Shown here: positions 1 to 8,193 of the stretch, one piece after another
Layout: each line of letters opens with the position of its first letter
Numbering within the stretch: the first letter of the stretch is position 1
From: Halobacterium litoreum
Lineage (GTDB): Archaea > Halobacteriota > Halobacteria > Halobacteriales > Halobacteriaceae
NCBI RefSeq assembly: GCF_021233415.1
Contig: NZ_CP089466.1
Location: 868,001-932,000 of the forward strand
Length of the DNA: 64,000 bases
Direction of reading: 5' to 3'
Notes under the pieces: generated by a model
Told to the model about the DNA's origin: nothing
The model's input: the letters and a program-made list of their open reading frames with translations, nothing else
Database searches by the model: none
Position numbers and translations under genes: made by a program

Positions 1-1
1 G

Positions 2-133
2 GCGGCGCGCCTGCTCGCGGACGGGCGGGTCACCGCCGACTACACCGACACGGTGGGACTCGACGAGGTACCAGAGACCCACGAGCGAATCCGGAACGGC
101 GAGACGTTCGGGATGACGGTCCTCGAACCGTGA
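2..133 (+). CDS. C-terminal end of a probable MDR-family (quinone/alcohol) oxidoreductase, partial
   Basis: An open frame enters from the left edge and gives 43 residues before a TGA. It holds the stretch LLADGRV followed by RIRNGETFGMTVLEP. This ending (a helix with DG(R/K)-type turn, then an E-x-x-x-R-x-x-x-G-x-x-x-G-x-x-V strand) is typical of the C-terminus of medium-chain dehydrogenases and NADPH:quinone reductases. The catalytic and cofactor parts lie outside the window, so only the family is suggested. Confidence 0.5.
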   Translation, partial: AARLLADGRVTADYTDTVGLDEVPETHERIRNGETFGMTVLEP

Positions 134-206
134 CCGCACTGGCCGACCGCCCGCGAACCGCGGCCGCGTCCGAACTACTTTGGGCGGACGCGACCCACCG
201 GGAAGC

Positions 207-1370
207 GTGAATCGGGACCTGCCGCGGCGTGCGCTCGCCGTCCTCGGCGTCGGCCTGCTCGGGATGGGACTGGCGGTCGGGAGTTACGGCGCCGGTGTCA
301 CCCGACTCCTCGAACGCGGCGTCGCGCCCGGTGTCGCCGGATTCGGGATGACGCTGTTCCTGCTCGGCCAGTTGGTCGTCGTCGCGTTCGCGGACCGCGC
401 GACGCGGACGCGGCGGTCGGCGTGGGTCGCCGCGGTCGGTCTCGGTGCCGGTGCCGCGGCCGCCGCGCTGTCCGCCGTCGGCACGCTCTCGGCGACGCTC
501 GCCGCGCGCGCCCTGCTCGGTCTCGGGCAGGGCGCGGCGTTCGTCGGCGCGATGAAACACGTCGGGAAGCGCACGCCCGACCGCGCCGTCGCCACCGCGC
601 AGGGACTGCTCGGCGCGCTGTTCACGCTCGGTCTCGCCGTTTCGCTCGCCGTCGCCGAACCCGCGTTCGCGGCGGTCGGCTTCGAGGCGTCGATGGCCGG
701 GGTCGCCGCCGTCGTCGCCGTCGGCGCGGCGGCCGCCCCGCTCCTCGACTCGGCGGGCTCTGAGGCCGTCGTCCCGTACCGCGACTACCTCGCGCCCCTG
801 CGCTCGCGGGTCGGCCTCGCGCTCGGCCTCGGGAACATGGCGACGTTCGGCTTCCTCATCGTCGCGACGACGTGGTACGTGGACGCGCTCGGCGGCGTTC
901 CCGGGGTTCCGGCGACGCCCGCGCTGCTCGCGTTCGCCGCGACCACCGTCGTCGGGCGGGCGCTCGGCGGCGTGCTCGCGGCGCGCGTCGGCGAGCGCGC
1001 CGTCGTCTCCCGGTCGATGCTCGGCCTCGCCGTCGCGCTGGCGGGCATGGCGGCGGGCGTCCAGTACGGCGTGCCTGCCGTCCTCGTCGCCGGCGTCGTC
1101 GGCACGGGCCTCGGGTTCAGCGTGCCCTTCGGCCCGCTGTTCGCGTTCGCGTTCTCGAACCTCGCGGACGACGCCGGCGTCACGCTCGTCGTGATGCTCG
1201 CCGTCGGGAACGCCGGCGCGCTCGCGTACCCGTGGCTCGTCGGCGAACTCGTCGCGGCGACTGGGACCTACGCCGCCGGCTTCGCGGCGATGAGCGCCAC
1301 CGTCGTCGGCGTCTGGTGGCTGTGGCGGACGGCTATCGGGGGCGCTCCGGGAACCCCGATGGGACGGTGA
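207..1370 (+). CDS. MFS transporter
   Basis: 387 residues, almost wholly hydrophobic, with about 12 membrane segments rich in Gly, Ala and Val; this is the size and pattern of a major facilitator superfamily permease. Short basic loops such as DRATRTRR (after helix 2) match the MFS loop 2-3 region. An in-frame TTG at 180 exists, but I chose GTG 207 because an AT-rich TATA-like element (ctacttt, about 175-181) lies about 27 bases upstream, as expected for a leaderless haloarchaeal transcript. The substrate is unknown. Its 3' end overlaps the convergent binding-protein gene by 38 bases. Confidence 0.75.
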   Translation: MNRDLPRRALAVLGVGLLGMGLAVGSYGAGVTRLLERGVAPGVAGFGMTLFLLGQLVVVAFADRATRTRRSAWVAAVGLGAGAAAAALSAVGTLSATLAARALLGLGQGAAFVGAMKHVGKRTPDRAVATAQGLLGALFTLGLAVSLAVAEPAFAAVGFEASMAGVAAVVAVGAAAAPLLDSAGSEAVVPYRDYLAPLRSRVGLALGLGNMATFGFLIVATTWYVDALGGVPGVPATPALLAFAATTVVGRALGGVLAARVGERAVVSRSMLGLAVALAGMAAGVQYGVPAVLVAGVVGTGLGFSVPFGPLFAFAFSNLADDAGVTLVVMLAVGNAGALAYPWLVGELVAATGTYAAGFAAMSATVVGVWWLWRTAIGGAPGTPMGR

Positions 1371-2124
1371 ACCCCGCTGCTTCGAGGCGGTCGCGGCCAG
1401 TCACGAGGGATTCCGTCCACGGTTCGCCGGCGTCGGTGAGCGCGGCGGCGCCGTAGGTGATGGGCGCGCCGCGAATCGCCTCGCCGTTCACCTCGATGGA
1501 CACCTCGGCGTACTCGTCGGCGCGTTCGGGGTCCGAGAAGTCGATTTCCGGGGGAAGGTCGCGGTACGGTAGGTCGTGGTCCTCGGCCATGTTCCGGTAG
1601 CAGAAGGCGGCGTCCAGCCCCCCGGATTCGAGCGTGCGGAGCATCGACGTCTCGGGGAACAGCGGCATATCTGGGAGGTGTTCGTCGGCGTCCAGGTCGC
1701 TGAGCCGGAGCGCGAGCACCGTCCGGTAGCCCAGTGGGTCCTGCTGTGGGTCGGTGCGCCCGACTTTCACGTCGTCGCGGCGCACGGCGGCCCGCCAGTC
1801 CTCCGGGAGGGCGCCCTCGCGGCCGGCGAGCACGAGCGCGTTCGTCGCGAACAGCGTCGGCTCGGCGATGCCCTCGAACAGCACGGGGTCGGCGAGCGCG
1901 AGCGCGTCCGGGTCGCGCAGGTCGTCTAAGACGTACTGCCGGCAGGTCACGCTCCCGTGGGCTTCGACGGAGCCGTCGGGAACCTCGCCCGCGACGGACT
2001 GGAGGCTCCCCGCGACGAGCGCCGACGCGGTGGCGTCGCCGTCCCCGCCACCGGTGACCAGCGAGGCGGCGGCGGTGCCGGTGACCGCGACGCCTGCGGC
2101 GGCGAGGAACGCGCGTCGTTTCAT
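1333..2124 (-). CDS. Tat-exported molybdate/tungstate-type substrate-binding protein
   Basis: 263 residues. It begins MKRRAFLAAAG, a twin-arginine-like signal, then a hydrophobic stretch and an Ala-rich linker. The mature part has the layout of ModA/WtpA-type periplasmic binding proteins: an early SLQ-type anion-loop segment (VAGSLQSVAGEV), a central FATNALVLAG strand and a late PITYGAAAL strand. It probably binds an oxyanion outside the cell for an ABC importer, but no permease or ATPase gene is adjacent. A molybdenum-dependent hydroxylase cluster follows at once, which fits a role in Mo or W uptake. ATG 2124 is chosen over an upstream in-frame start because it places the RR motif at the N-terminus. 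Confidence 0.6.
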   Translation of the reverse strand: MKRRAFLAAAGVAVTGTAAASLVTGGGDGDATASALVAGSLQSVAGEVPDGSVEAHGSVTCRQYVLDDLRDPDALALADPVLFEGIAEPTLFATNALVLAGREGALPEDWRAAVRRDDVKVGRTDPQQDPLGYRTVLALRLSDLDADEHLPDMPLFPETSMLRTLESGGLDAAFCYRNMAEDHDLPYRDLPPEIDFSDPERADEYAEVSIEVNGEAIRGAPITYGAAALTDAGEPWTESLVTGRDRLEAAGFTVPSGFPERPR

Positions 2125-2232
2125 TGGCGTGATTGAATCCGGCCACGTCAATAAATCGGACGCAACCGCGAGTGGTTACGTCGCGCCGGATTCGTGGACA
2201 CGCCTAAGTGCGCACGGGAGAAAGTCACTCGC

Positions 2233-3381
2233 ATGGACCGCGACGACCCGTGGAGCGTGACCGACCGCGACCTCCACGACCGCCTCGCCGCACTCCGGGA
2301 CGCGGACGCCACCGCCGCCGTCGCCACCGTCGTCGACGTGGAAGGCTCGGCGTACCGCCGCCCCGGCGCGAAACTGGTCGCTCCGGGCGACGACGACGCG
2401 CTCGGCGCCATCACTGCCGGCTGTCTGGAGGGCCCGGTCGCCAGTCTCGCCGCCGACGCCCGCGAGTCGGGGACGGCCGCCGTCGAGACGTTCGACCTGA
2501 TGGACGGCGACGAGTGGGGACTCGGCCTCGGCTGCAACGGCGTCATCGACGTGCTCGTGGAACCGCTCGACGACTCCTTCGACCCACTACTCGCGGCGCT
2601 CGACGACGGCGAGTCCGCCGCCGTCCTCACCGCGATTGCGAGCGACGACCCGGACGTCCCGCTGGGCGCGCGCACCGTCGTCACCGCTGACGGCGAGGAC
2701 GCCGGCGACGACCGCTCTGGACTCCCGGACGGCGCGCTCGCCGACCTCCGGGACGCCGCCGCGGAAGCCCGCGAGTCCGGGACGAGCGGCGTCGTCACCG
2801 TCGAGCGCGCGGCGGGCGACCTGCGCGTGTTCGTGGACGGCGTCGAACCGACGCCCGACCTCGTGTTGTTCGGCTCCCAGAACGACGTGCATCCGGTCGC
2901 GCGCGTCGGCGCGGACGCCGGCTTCCGCGTCACCGTGGCGTCGGCCCGCGGGGCGCGCGCCGACACCGACCAGTTCCCGAACGCGCACCGCGTCGTCGGC
3001 ACCCACCCCACCGAAATCGGGGACGCCCTCGACCGGCCGTCGCGAGCGCACGTCGTCCTGATGAGCCACAACCTCGTGGACGACCAGCTCGCGCTCGAAC
3101 ACCTGCTCACCGAGACCGACGTGCCCTACGTCGGTCTGATGGGTCCCCGGGAGCGCTTCGAGGAACTGCGGGAGGCGCTCGCCGACGACGGCGTGACGCT
3201 GACGCCGGACCAACTCGACCGCGTGTCGACGCCGGTGGGGTTGGACCTCGGGGACGGCAGTCCGACGGGCATCGCGTTGAGCATCGTCTCGGAGGCGCTC
3301 GCCGTCGCGAACGACGCCGAGGGCGGGCGGCTCCGCGACCAGTCCGGGCCGATTCATCCGCGCACCGACCCGACGCCGTAG
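2233..3381 (+). CDS. XdhC/CoxF family molybdenum-cofactor maturation protein
   Basis: 382 residues. The N-terminal XdhC/CoxI domain has the GCLE motif near residues 63-66 and an EGSAYRRPGAKL segment; the C-terminal Rossmann domain has VLFGSQNDVHPVARVGADAG and an LMSHNLVDDQLAL segment. Proteins of this family bind molybdenum cofactor and help its sulfuration and insertion into xanthine dehydrogenase-type hydroxylases. The gene stands just before the FeS and Mo subunits of such an enzyme, which supports that job. ATG 2233 is preferred because a cctaag TATA-like element lies about 27 bases upstream. Confidence 0.85.
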   Translation: MDRDDPWSVTDRDLHDRLAALRDADATAAVATVVDVEGSAYRRPGAKLVAPGDDDALGAITAGCLEGPVASLAADARESGTAAVETFDLMDGDEWGLGLGCNGVIDVLVEPLDDSFDPLLAALDDGESAAVLTAIASDDPDVPLGARTVVTADGEDAGDDRSGLPDGALADLRDAAAEARESGTSGVVTVERAAGDLRVFVDGVEPTPDLVLFGSQNDVHPVARVGADAGFRVTVASARGARADTDQFPNAHRVVGTHPTEIGDALDRPSRAHVVLMSHNLVDDQLALEHLLTETDVPYVGLMGPRERFEELREALADDGVTLTPDQLDRVSTPVGLDLGDGSPTGIALSIVSEALAVANDAEGGRLRDQSGPIHPRTDPTP

Positions 3382-3491
3382 CCGGGACGCGGCGTTACCG
3401 TCCGACTACCGGCAATCCGTTCGCCGTCAGCGCCTCGGGCGGCCGATTTCAACGAAACAATAATGAACAGTCACGACATTTGGTGTCGTAC

Positions 3492-4043
3492 ATGAGCAGT
3501 GAGAGCAGTTCACAGAGTCTCGACCGTCCCACCGAGGACGTCACCCTCTCGGTGAACGGCGAGACAGTCTCCGCGACGGTCGAGCCGCGACTGAAACTCT
3601 CGGACTTCCTCAGACAGGAGTGTGGCCAACGCGGCGTCCGCGTGGGCTGCGAGCACGGCGTCTGTGGCGCCTGTACCGTCCTCGTCGACGGGAAGGCGAC
3701 CAAGAGCTGTCTCACCTACGCGGTACAGGTAGACGACGCCGAGGTGACCACCGTCGAGGGGCTCTCGGACGGCGGCGACCTCCACCCGATCCAGGAGGCG
3801 TTCCACCAGGAGCACGCCCTCCAGTGTGGCTTCTGCACGAGCGGGTTCGTGATGGCGACCAAGGAACTCCTCGACCGCGAACCGGACCCCGACCAGGAGC
3901 AAATCGAGGAGGGGCTCGCGGACAACATCTGTCGCTGCACCGGCTACGTGAACATCTACTCGGCCGTCGACCGCGCGGCCGAGGAACTCGCCGAGGTCCC
4001 GAGCGACGACCTGACCGACCGCACCGCGGGAGGTGACGACTGA
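3492..4043 (+). CDS. (2Fe-2S)-binding small subunit of a molybdenum hydroxylase
   Basis: 183 residues. Plant-type ferredoxin cluster ligands are C53, C58, C61 and C73 (GCEHGVCGACTV ... KSC); the second all-helical cluster has C112/C115 (QCGFC) and C147/C149 (CRC). This is the electron-transfer subunit of the xanthine dehydrogenase / aldehyde oxidase / CO dehydrogenase family, passing electrons from the Mo centre to FAD. It is joined to the large subunit by a one-base TGATG overlap, so the two are co-translated. The FAD subunit is on the opposite strand downstream. Confidence 0.93.
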   Translation: MSSESSSQSLDRPTEDVTLSVNGETVSATVEPRLKLSDFLRQECGQRGVRVGCEHGVCGACTVLVDGKATKSCLTYAVQVDDAEVTTVEGLSDGGDLHPIQEAFHQEHALQCGFCTSGFVMATKELLDREPDPDQEQIEEGLADNICRCTGYVNIYSAVDRAAEELAEVPSDDLTDRTAGGDD

Positions 4044-6502
4044 TGTCCGAGGCAGACCAGCGACCCAGCGCCCGCGAGGAGACCGAGAGCGAGCGCGAGT
4101 CGTTCGTCGGGTCCGGCCTCGAACGCGTCGAGGACCGCCGCATCCTCACCGGGGAGGCCGAGTACATCCACGACGTCGCGCCCGAGAACGCCGCCCACCT
4201 CGCGTTCGTGCGCAGCGTCCACCCCCACGCCACCATCGAGAACGTGAACACGGCGCGGGCCGAGGACCACCCGGACTGCCTGCTCGTCCTCACCGGCGAG
4301 GACCTCCAGGAGGACTACTACCCGATGCCGTGTGGCCTCAACGCGTTCGAGGAGTGGTCTCTCGCCACCGACAAGGCGCGGTACGTCGGCGAACCCATCG
4401 CCGCCGTGGTCGCCACCGACCGGTACGCCGCCGAGGACATCGTCGACCGCATCGACGTCGACTACGACCAGCACGAACCGGTCGTGGACGCGCTCGAAGC
4501 CCGCGAGGACGAGACGGTCATCCACGAGGACGTCGGGACGAACGTCCCGGACGGCGAGACGATGGAGTTCGGAGACGTGGACGGCGCCTTCGCAGACGCC
4601 GACAACGTCATCGAGCGCGAGTACTCGTGGGGCCGCATCTCCGGTGTCCCCCTCGAAACCGCGGGCGTCGTCGCGGAGTACGACCCCGACAGGGACTCCT
4701 TCGACATCGACTGCAACATCCAACTGCACACGCTCGTCGACGACACCGTCTACGAGACGCTGGGCTACCCGCCGGAGAAGGTGAACCTCGAAGTGCCGGC
4801 CGACGTGGGCGGGAGTTTCGGCACGAAAATCGCCATCCACCGGTACTGCGCGGTGGCGTCGATGGCGTCCCAGCAACTCGACGGGAAGCCCGTGCAGTTC
4901 GTCGAGGACCGCGTCGAGAACCTCCAGGGCGGCGACATGCACTCCTCGGACCGCGAGTACCGCGTGCGCCTCGCGTACGACGACGACGGCACCATCCGTG
5001 GCCTCGACACGTGGTTCGTGGACGACTTCGGCGCGTTCCCCCGGTACCCCGTGAATCAGGCGCTCAAACCCCTCTCGGTGGTGACGAACGCCTACGACAT
5101 CCCGGCGGTGAAGTACGACTACGAACTCGTCATGACGAACAAGACGAGCCAGACCGCGTACCGCGGATTCGGCGTGCCGGCACACCTCCACGCCCTGGAG
5201 ATGGCCGTCGACGAGGCCGCCGGCGAACTCGGACTGGAACGCGAGGAACTCCGCCGCCGGAATCTCGTCCAGCCCGACCAGATGCCCCACAAGATTCCGA
5301 CGCACAACATCTACGACTCCGGCGACCTGCCGGCGGCCCTCGACCGCATCGAGGAAATCGTCGAGGAGCGCGAGCGCTGCGAGGGCGGCCTGCTCGACCC
5401 CGAGGTCGTGGAAGCGAAACGCGAGGAGGGGAAGTACCGGGGCGTGAGTTGCACCGTCCACATCGAACCCGGCGTCTCCGGGTCCGACTGGACCGACCGC
5501 CAGCGCACCGAGGACGAAGCCCTCGAACAGCGCGAGCGCGACGAGGTGGCGGAACTCCCCGAGCACTTCCGCGTGTCCCTGGAGCGCGACGGCACCGTGC
5601 AGGCGTACCTCGCGACGGACACCTCGGGGCAGGGCCACCAGACACTCGTCACGCAACTGCTCGCTGACGGCCTCGAAGTGCTGCCGAGCGACATCGAGGT
5701 CGGCTACCTCGACAGCGTCACCGCGCCCACCGAGTACGGCACCGCGGCGTCCCGGATGGCCGTGATGCTCTCGGGCGCGACCGAGGGCGCGGCCGAGGAG
5801 TTCCGGAACAACTGCCGCCAACTCGCCGCCGAGGAGGCCTTCGGCTCCGCGCTGGCGGACATCGTCTACCGGGACGGCGGCGTGGAGTGCCAGCAGTCCG
5901 GCGAGCGCCTCGAACTCGCTGACCTCGCGGAACTCGACACCGGCCGGAACCAGCGTCTGACGCAGGTCGCGTACGACTACCAGCACCCCGCCACCGAAAT
6001 CGAGGAGTTCGACGAGGCGCTCACGTCGAAGTTCCCCGTCTACCCGACGGCCGCGTTCGCGGCGAACGCGCCCATCGTCGAGGTGGACACGAAGACCGGC
6101 GAGGTCGACGTACTGAAATTCTACTCGCTGCGGGACTGTGGCACCCGGCTCAATCCGACCATCGTGGACGGGCAGGCCCACGGCGGCATCGCGCAGGGCC
6201 TCGGCGCGGCGCTCATGGAGGAGTTCCAGTACGACGACGAGGGCCAACCGCAGGCCATCACGATGTTCGACTACCTGCTCCCGTCGACGAAGAACATGCC
6301 GCCCGTGGAACTGGAGCACTCCGAGACGCCGTCGCCGTTCACGGAGACCGGCGCGAAGGGCACCGGCGAGGGCGGGATGATTGACGGGCCGGTCGCGCTC
6401 GCCTCGTCCATCAACGACGCCTTAGAGGAGTACGACTTCGTGACCGACCAGATTCCGATGACGCCCCACCGCGTCCGCAACCGCATCCGGGACGCCGAGT
6501 AG
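4043..6502 (+). CDS. Molybdopterin-binding large subunit, xanthine dehydrogenase/aldehyde oxidase family
   Basis: 819 residues, full length for the family. Visible motifs are GGSFGTK (about 255-261) for molybdopterin binding, the active-site loop TAYRGFGV (about 370) and the late GTGEGG segment (about 773) that carries the catalytic glutamate. The loop is of the RGFG type found in xanthine dehydrogenase-like enzymes. It is not the AYxCSFR loop of form I CO dehydrogenase nor the AYRGAGR loop of form II, so a CO dehydrogenase label would be misleading. The substrate is not known. XdhC and nucleobase-type genes nearby favour a purine or other N-heterocycle. Confidence 0.88.
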   Translation: MSEADQRPSAREETESERESFVGSGLERVEDRRILTGEAEYIHDVAPENAAHLAFVRSVHPHATIENVNTARAEDHPDCLLVLTGEDLQEDYYPMPCGLNAFEEWSLATDKARYVGEPIAAVVATDRYAAEDIVDRIDVDYDQHEPVVDALEAREDETVIHEDVGTNVPDGETMEFGDVDGAFADADNVIEREYSWGRISGVPLETAGVVAEYDPDRDSFDIDCNIQLHTLVDDTVYETLGYPPEKVNLEVPADVGGSFGTKIAIHRYCAVASMASQQLDGKPVQFVEDRVENLQGGDMHSSDREYRVRLAYDDDGTIRGLDTWFVDDFGAFPRYPVNQALKPLSVVTNAYDIPAVKYDYELVMTNKTSQTAYRGFGVPAHLHALEMAVDEAAGELGLEREELRRRNLVQPDQMPHKIPTHNIYDSGDLPAALDRIEEIVEERERCEGGLLDPEVVEAKREEGKYRGVSCTVHIEPGVSGSDWTDRQRTEDEALEQRERDEVAELPEHFRVSLERDGTVQAYLATDTSGQGHQTLVTQLLADGLEVLPSDIEVGYLDSVTAPTEYGTAASRMAVMLSGATEGAAEEFRNNCRQLAAEEAFGSALADIVYRDGGVECQQSGERLELADLAELDTGRNQRLTQVAYDYQHPATEIEEFDEALTSKFPVYPTAAFAANAPIVEVDTKTGEVDVLKFYSLRDCGTRLNPTIVDGQAHGGIAQGLGAALMEEFQYDDEGQPQAITMFDYLLPSTKNMPPVELEHSETPSPFTETGAKGTGEGGMIDGPVALASSINDALEEYDFVTDQIPMTPHRVRNRIRDAE

Positions 6503-6605
6503 CCGACCTCGGACCCCGAACACCGACTGCGTTCGACTGGTAGACGCCGGGATTCAGGCCGGTCGCGACTGACGCCGGCAGACTGGAACGGAAAACGAGG
6601 CCGCG

Positions 6606-7109
6606 TTAATCTTCGAGGCTCGCGGTCGCCTCGGGCTTCGCACTGATTTTGGACTCTGCGGGAACGCCCTCGTCCGCGAGTTCCTCGAGGTCGTCGAAGA
6701 AGTTGTTCACGAGGCGGTCGGCGACGCTCCCGAGCGCGCGCTGCCCGAGACTCGCGATGAGGCCGGAGACGTTCGCGTCGGCCTCCCACTCGGCGTGTGT
6801 CCCGCCGTCCTCGGTCTCGGTCAGCGTCATCTCCGCCACCGCCTCGAAGGAGTTCCGGGACGCGTCGCCGCCGGCCTCCATCACGAGGTGGTTCGGTTCG
6901 TCGGCCTCCACGACCGTCATGTCCACGTCGAACGTCGGTTTCACGCTGCCGACGCCGACCGCGATGGTCGCGGACAGTTCGGACTCGGACTCCTGTTCGA
7001 TGTGGTCACAGCCCGGCGCGCACTGCGCCAGAATGTCGGGGTCGGTGAAGTACTTCCACAGTTCCTCGGGTGCGTGCTCGGACTCGAAGTCGCCTGAAAA
7101 CTCAATCAT
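6606..7109 (-). CDS. CoxG-like SRPBCC protein (carbon monoxide dehydrogenase subunit G family)
   Basis: 167 residues beginning MIEFSGDFESEHAPEELWKYF, with the DPDILAQCAPGCD segment typical of CoxG/SRPBCC proteins. Family members assist maturation or membrane anchoring of molybdenum hydroxylases. The start overlaps the end of the FAD-subunit gene by eight bases (ATGATTGA), so the two form a translationally coupled pair. The pair converges on the FeS-Mo subunit pair, with about 100 bases between the two 3' ends. The C-terminal 40 residues are acidic and look flexible. Confidence 0.85.
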   Translation of the reverse strand: MIEFSGDFESEHAPEELWKYFTDPDILAQCAPGCDHIEQESESELSATIAVGVGSVKPTFDVDMTVVEADEPNHLVMEAGGDASRNSFEAVAEMTLTETEDGGTHAEWEADANVSGLIASLGQRALGSVADRLVNNFFDDLEELADEGVPAESKISAKPEATASLED

Positions 7110-7995
7110 TGATTGCTCTGGTGTGTGCCGTCCGCAGGGAACGGCGGGTGTATTCGCCGGCCAGTTCGACCTTCCACTCCTCGTCGGCGTGCATCTCGGG
7201 GGACGGGTCGGCGGCCTCGATGGCCGCCTCGGCCGCCTCGTCGAGTGCGTCCTCGCCGAGGGTCGTCCCCTCGACCGCGTCCTCGGCGTCGGGGACGTGG
7301 AGCGGGACGTCCGCGACGTTCGCGAGCGCGATTCGCGCCTCCTCGATTACCGGTTCGTCGGCGTCCGGGTCGTCCACGCGGACGGCGGTGCCCGCGCTCA
7401 CGGTGGGGAACGTCTGGGCGGCGCGTTTGAGTTCCTCGAACGCCATCCCGGTGCGTTCGACCGGGAACGGCTCCCGGTCCACCGTGACGCCGGTGATGAT
7501 TTCCTCCGGGCCGAGGTCCGTGAACATGTACGCGATGAAGAACTCGCGCGCGGCGACCGTGCGCTCGTCGTCGGTGGACTCGACGCGGAGGTCGGCGTCC
7601 AGCGCGACGAGCGCGGCGGGGTAGTTCCCCGCGGGGTCGGCTTCCGCGATGCTCCCGCCGAGCGTCCCGCGGTTGCGGACGCTCGGTCCCGCAATCTGCT
7701 CGGCGGCCTCGGGGAGCATCGGCATCACGTCGCGGAGGTCGTCGGCGAACTCGAGGTCGCGGTGGGTCGTCATCGCGCCCACGTCGATTTCGTCGTCGCG
7801 AATCTCGTACCCCGACAGTTCCTCGACGCGGTTCAGGTCGACGAGGTGGTCGGGGGTGGCGAGCCGGTTCGCCATGATGATGCCGAGGCTCTGGTTGCCC
7901 GCGAGCAGTTCGGCGTCGTGGCCGAGGTCCGCGAGCAGCGTCGTCGCTTCGGCGACCGAATCCGGTCGGTGGTACTCGAAGGCCGCCGGTTTCAT
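7102..7995 (-). CDS. FAD-binding medium subunit of the molybdenum hydroxylase
   Basis: 297 residues. FAD-contact motifs are AGNQSLGIIM (near residue 34) and NRGTLGGSIAEADPAG (near 110), the standard pair of the CoxM/XdhB flavoprotein family. It passes electrons from the FeS subunit to an acceptor. Together with the plus-strand FeS and Mo subunits it completes the three-subunit enzyme. An AT-rich element (gcttaatagcgg on the minus strand, about 8110-8121) lies in the upstream gap and could be its TATA box, which would give a leader of roughly 90 bases. Confidence 0.9.
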   Translation of the reverse strand: MKPAAFEYHRPDSVAEATTLLADLGHDAELLAGNQSLGIIMANRLATPDHLVDLNRVEELSGYEIRDDEIDVGAMTTHRDLEFADDLRDVMPMLPEAAEQIAGPSVRNRGTLGGSIAEADPAGNYPAALVALDADLRVESTDDERTVAAREFFIAYMFTDLGPEEIITGVTVDREPFPVERTGMAFEELKRAAQTFPTVSAGTAVRVDDPDADEPVIEEARIALANVADVPLHVPDAEDAVEGTTLGEDALDEAAEAAIEAADPSPEMHADEEWKVELAGEYTRRSLRTAHTRAIND

Positions 7996-8193
7996 CGGTG
8001 GCCTCCGGTGTGGGGGGCGAGTCTACCGTCTGGGGGGAAGCGGTGCCTGCACATGTGTCTCACGTGAATCCGGTAACCCGGTCGGACGATTATGAAGTAC
8101 GCGGGAGACCGCTATTAAGCGTTTTGCTAACCCGTCTCACGATAACGAGACTCGAAGCGCAGTCGCAGTCGAGAAAGCGAAGGAAGAGACCGG

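Noticed and set aside
3956..6319. Long minus-strand open frame opposite the Mo subunit gene
   Set aside because: It is a GC-bias shadow: no family motif, repetitive Val/Arg/Leu composition, and full overlap with a clear gene.
4043..6502. CO dehydrogenase large subunit (CoxL) call
   Set aside because: The active-site loop is AYRGFGV, not AYxCSFR; CO oxidation is not supported.
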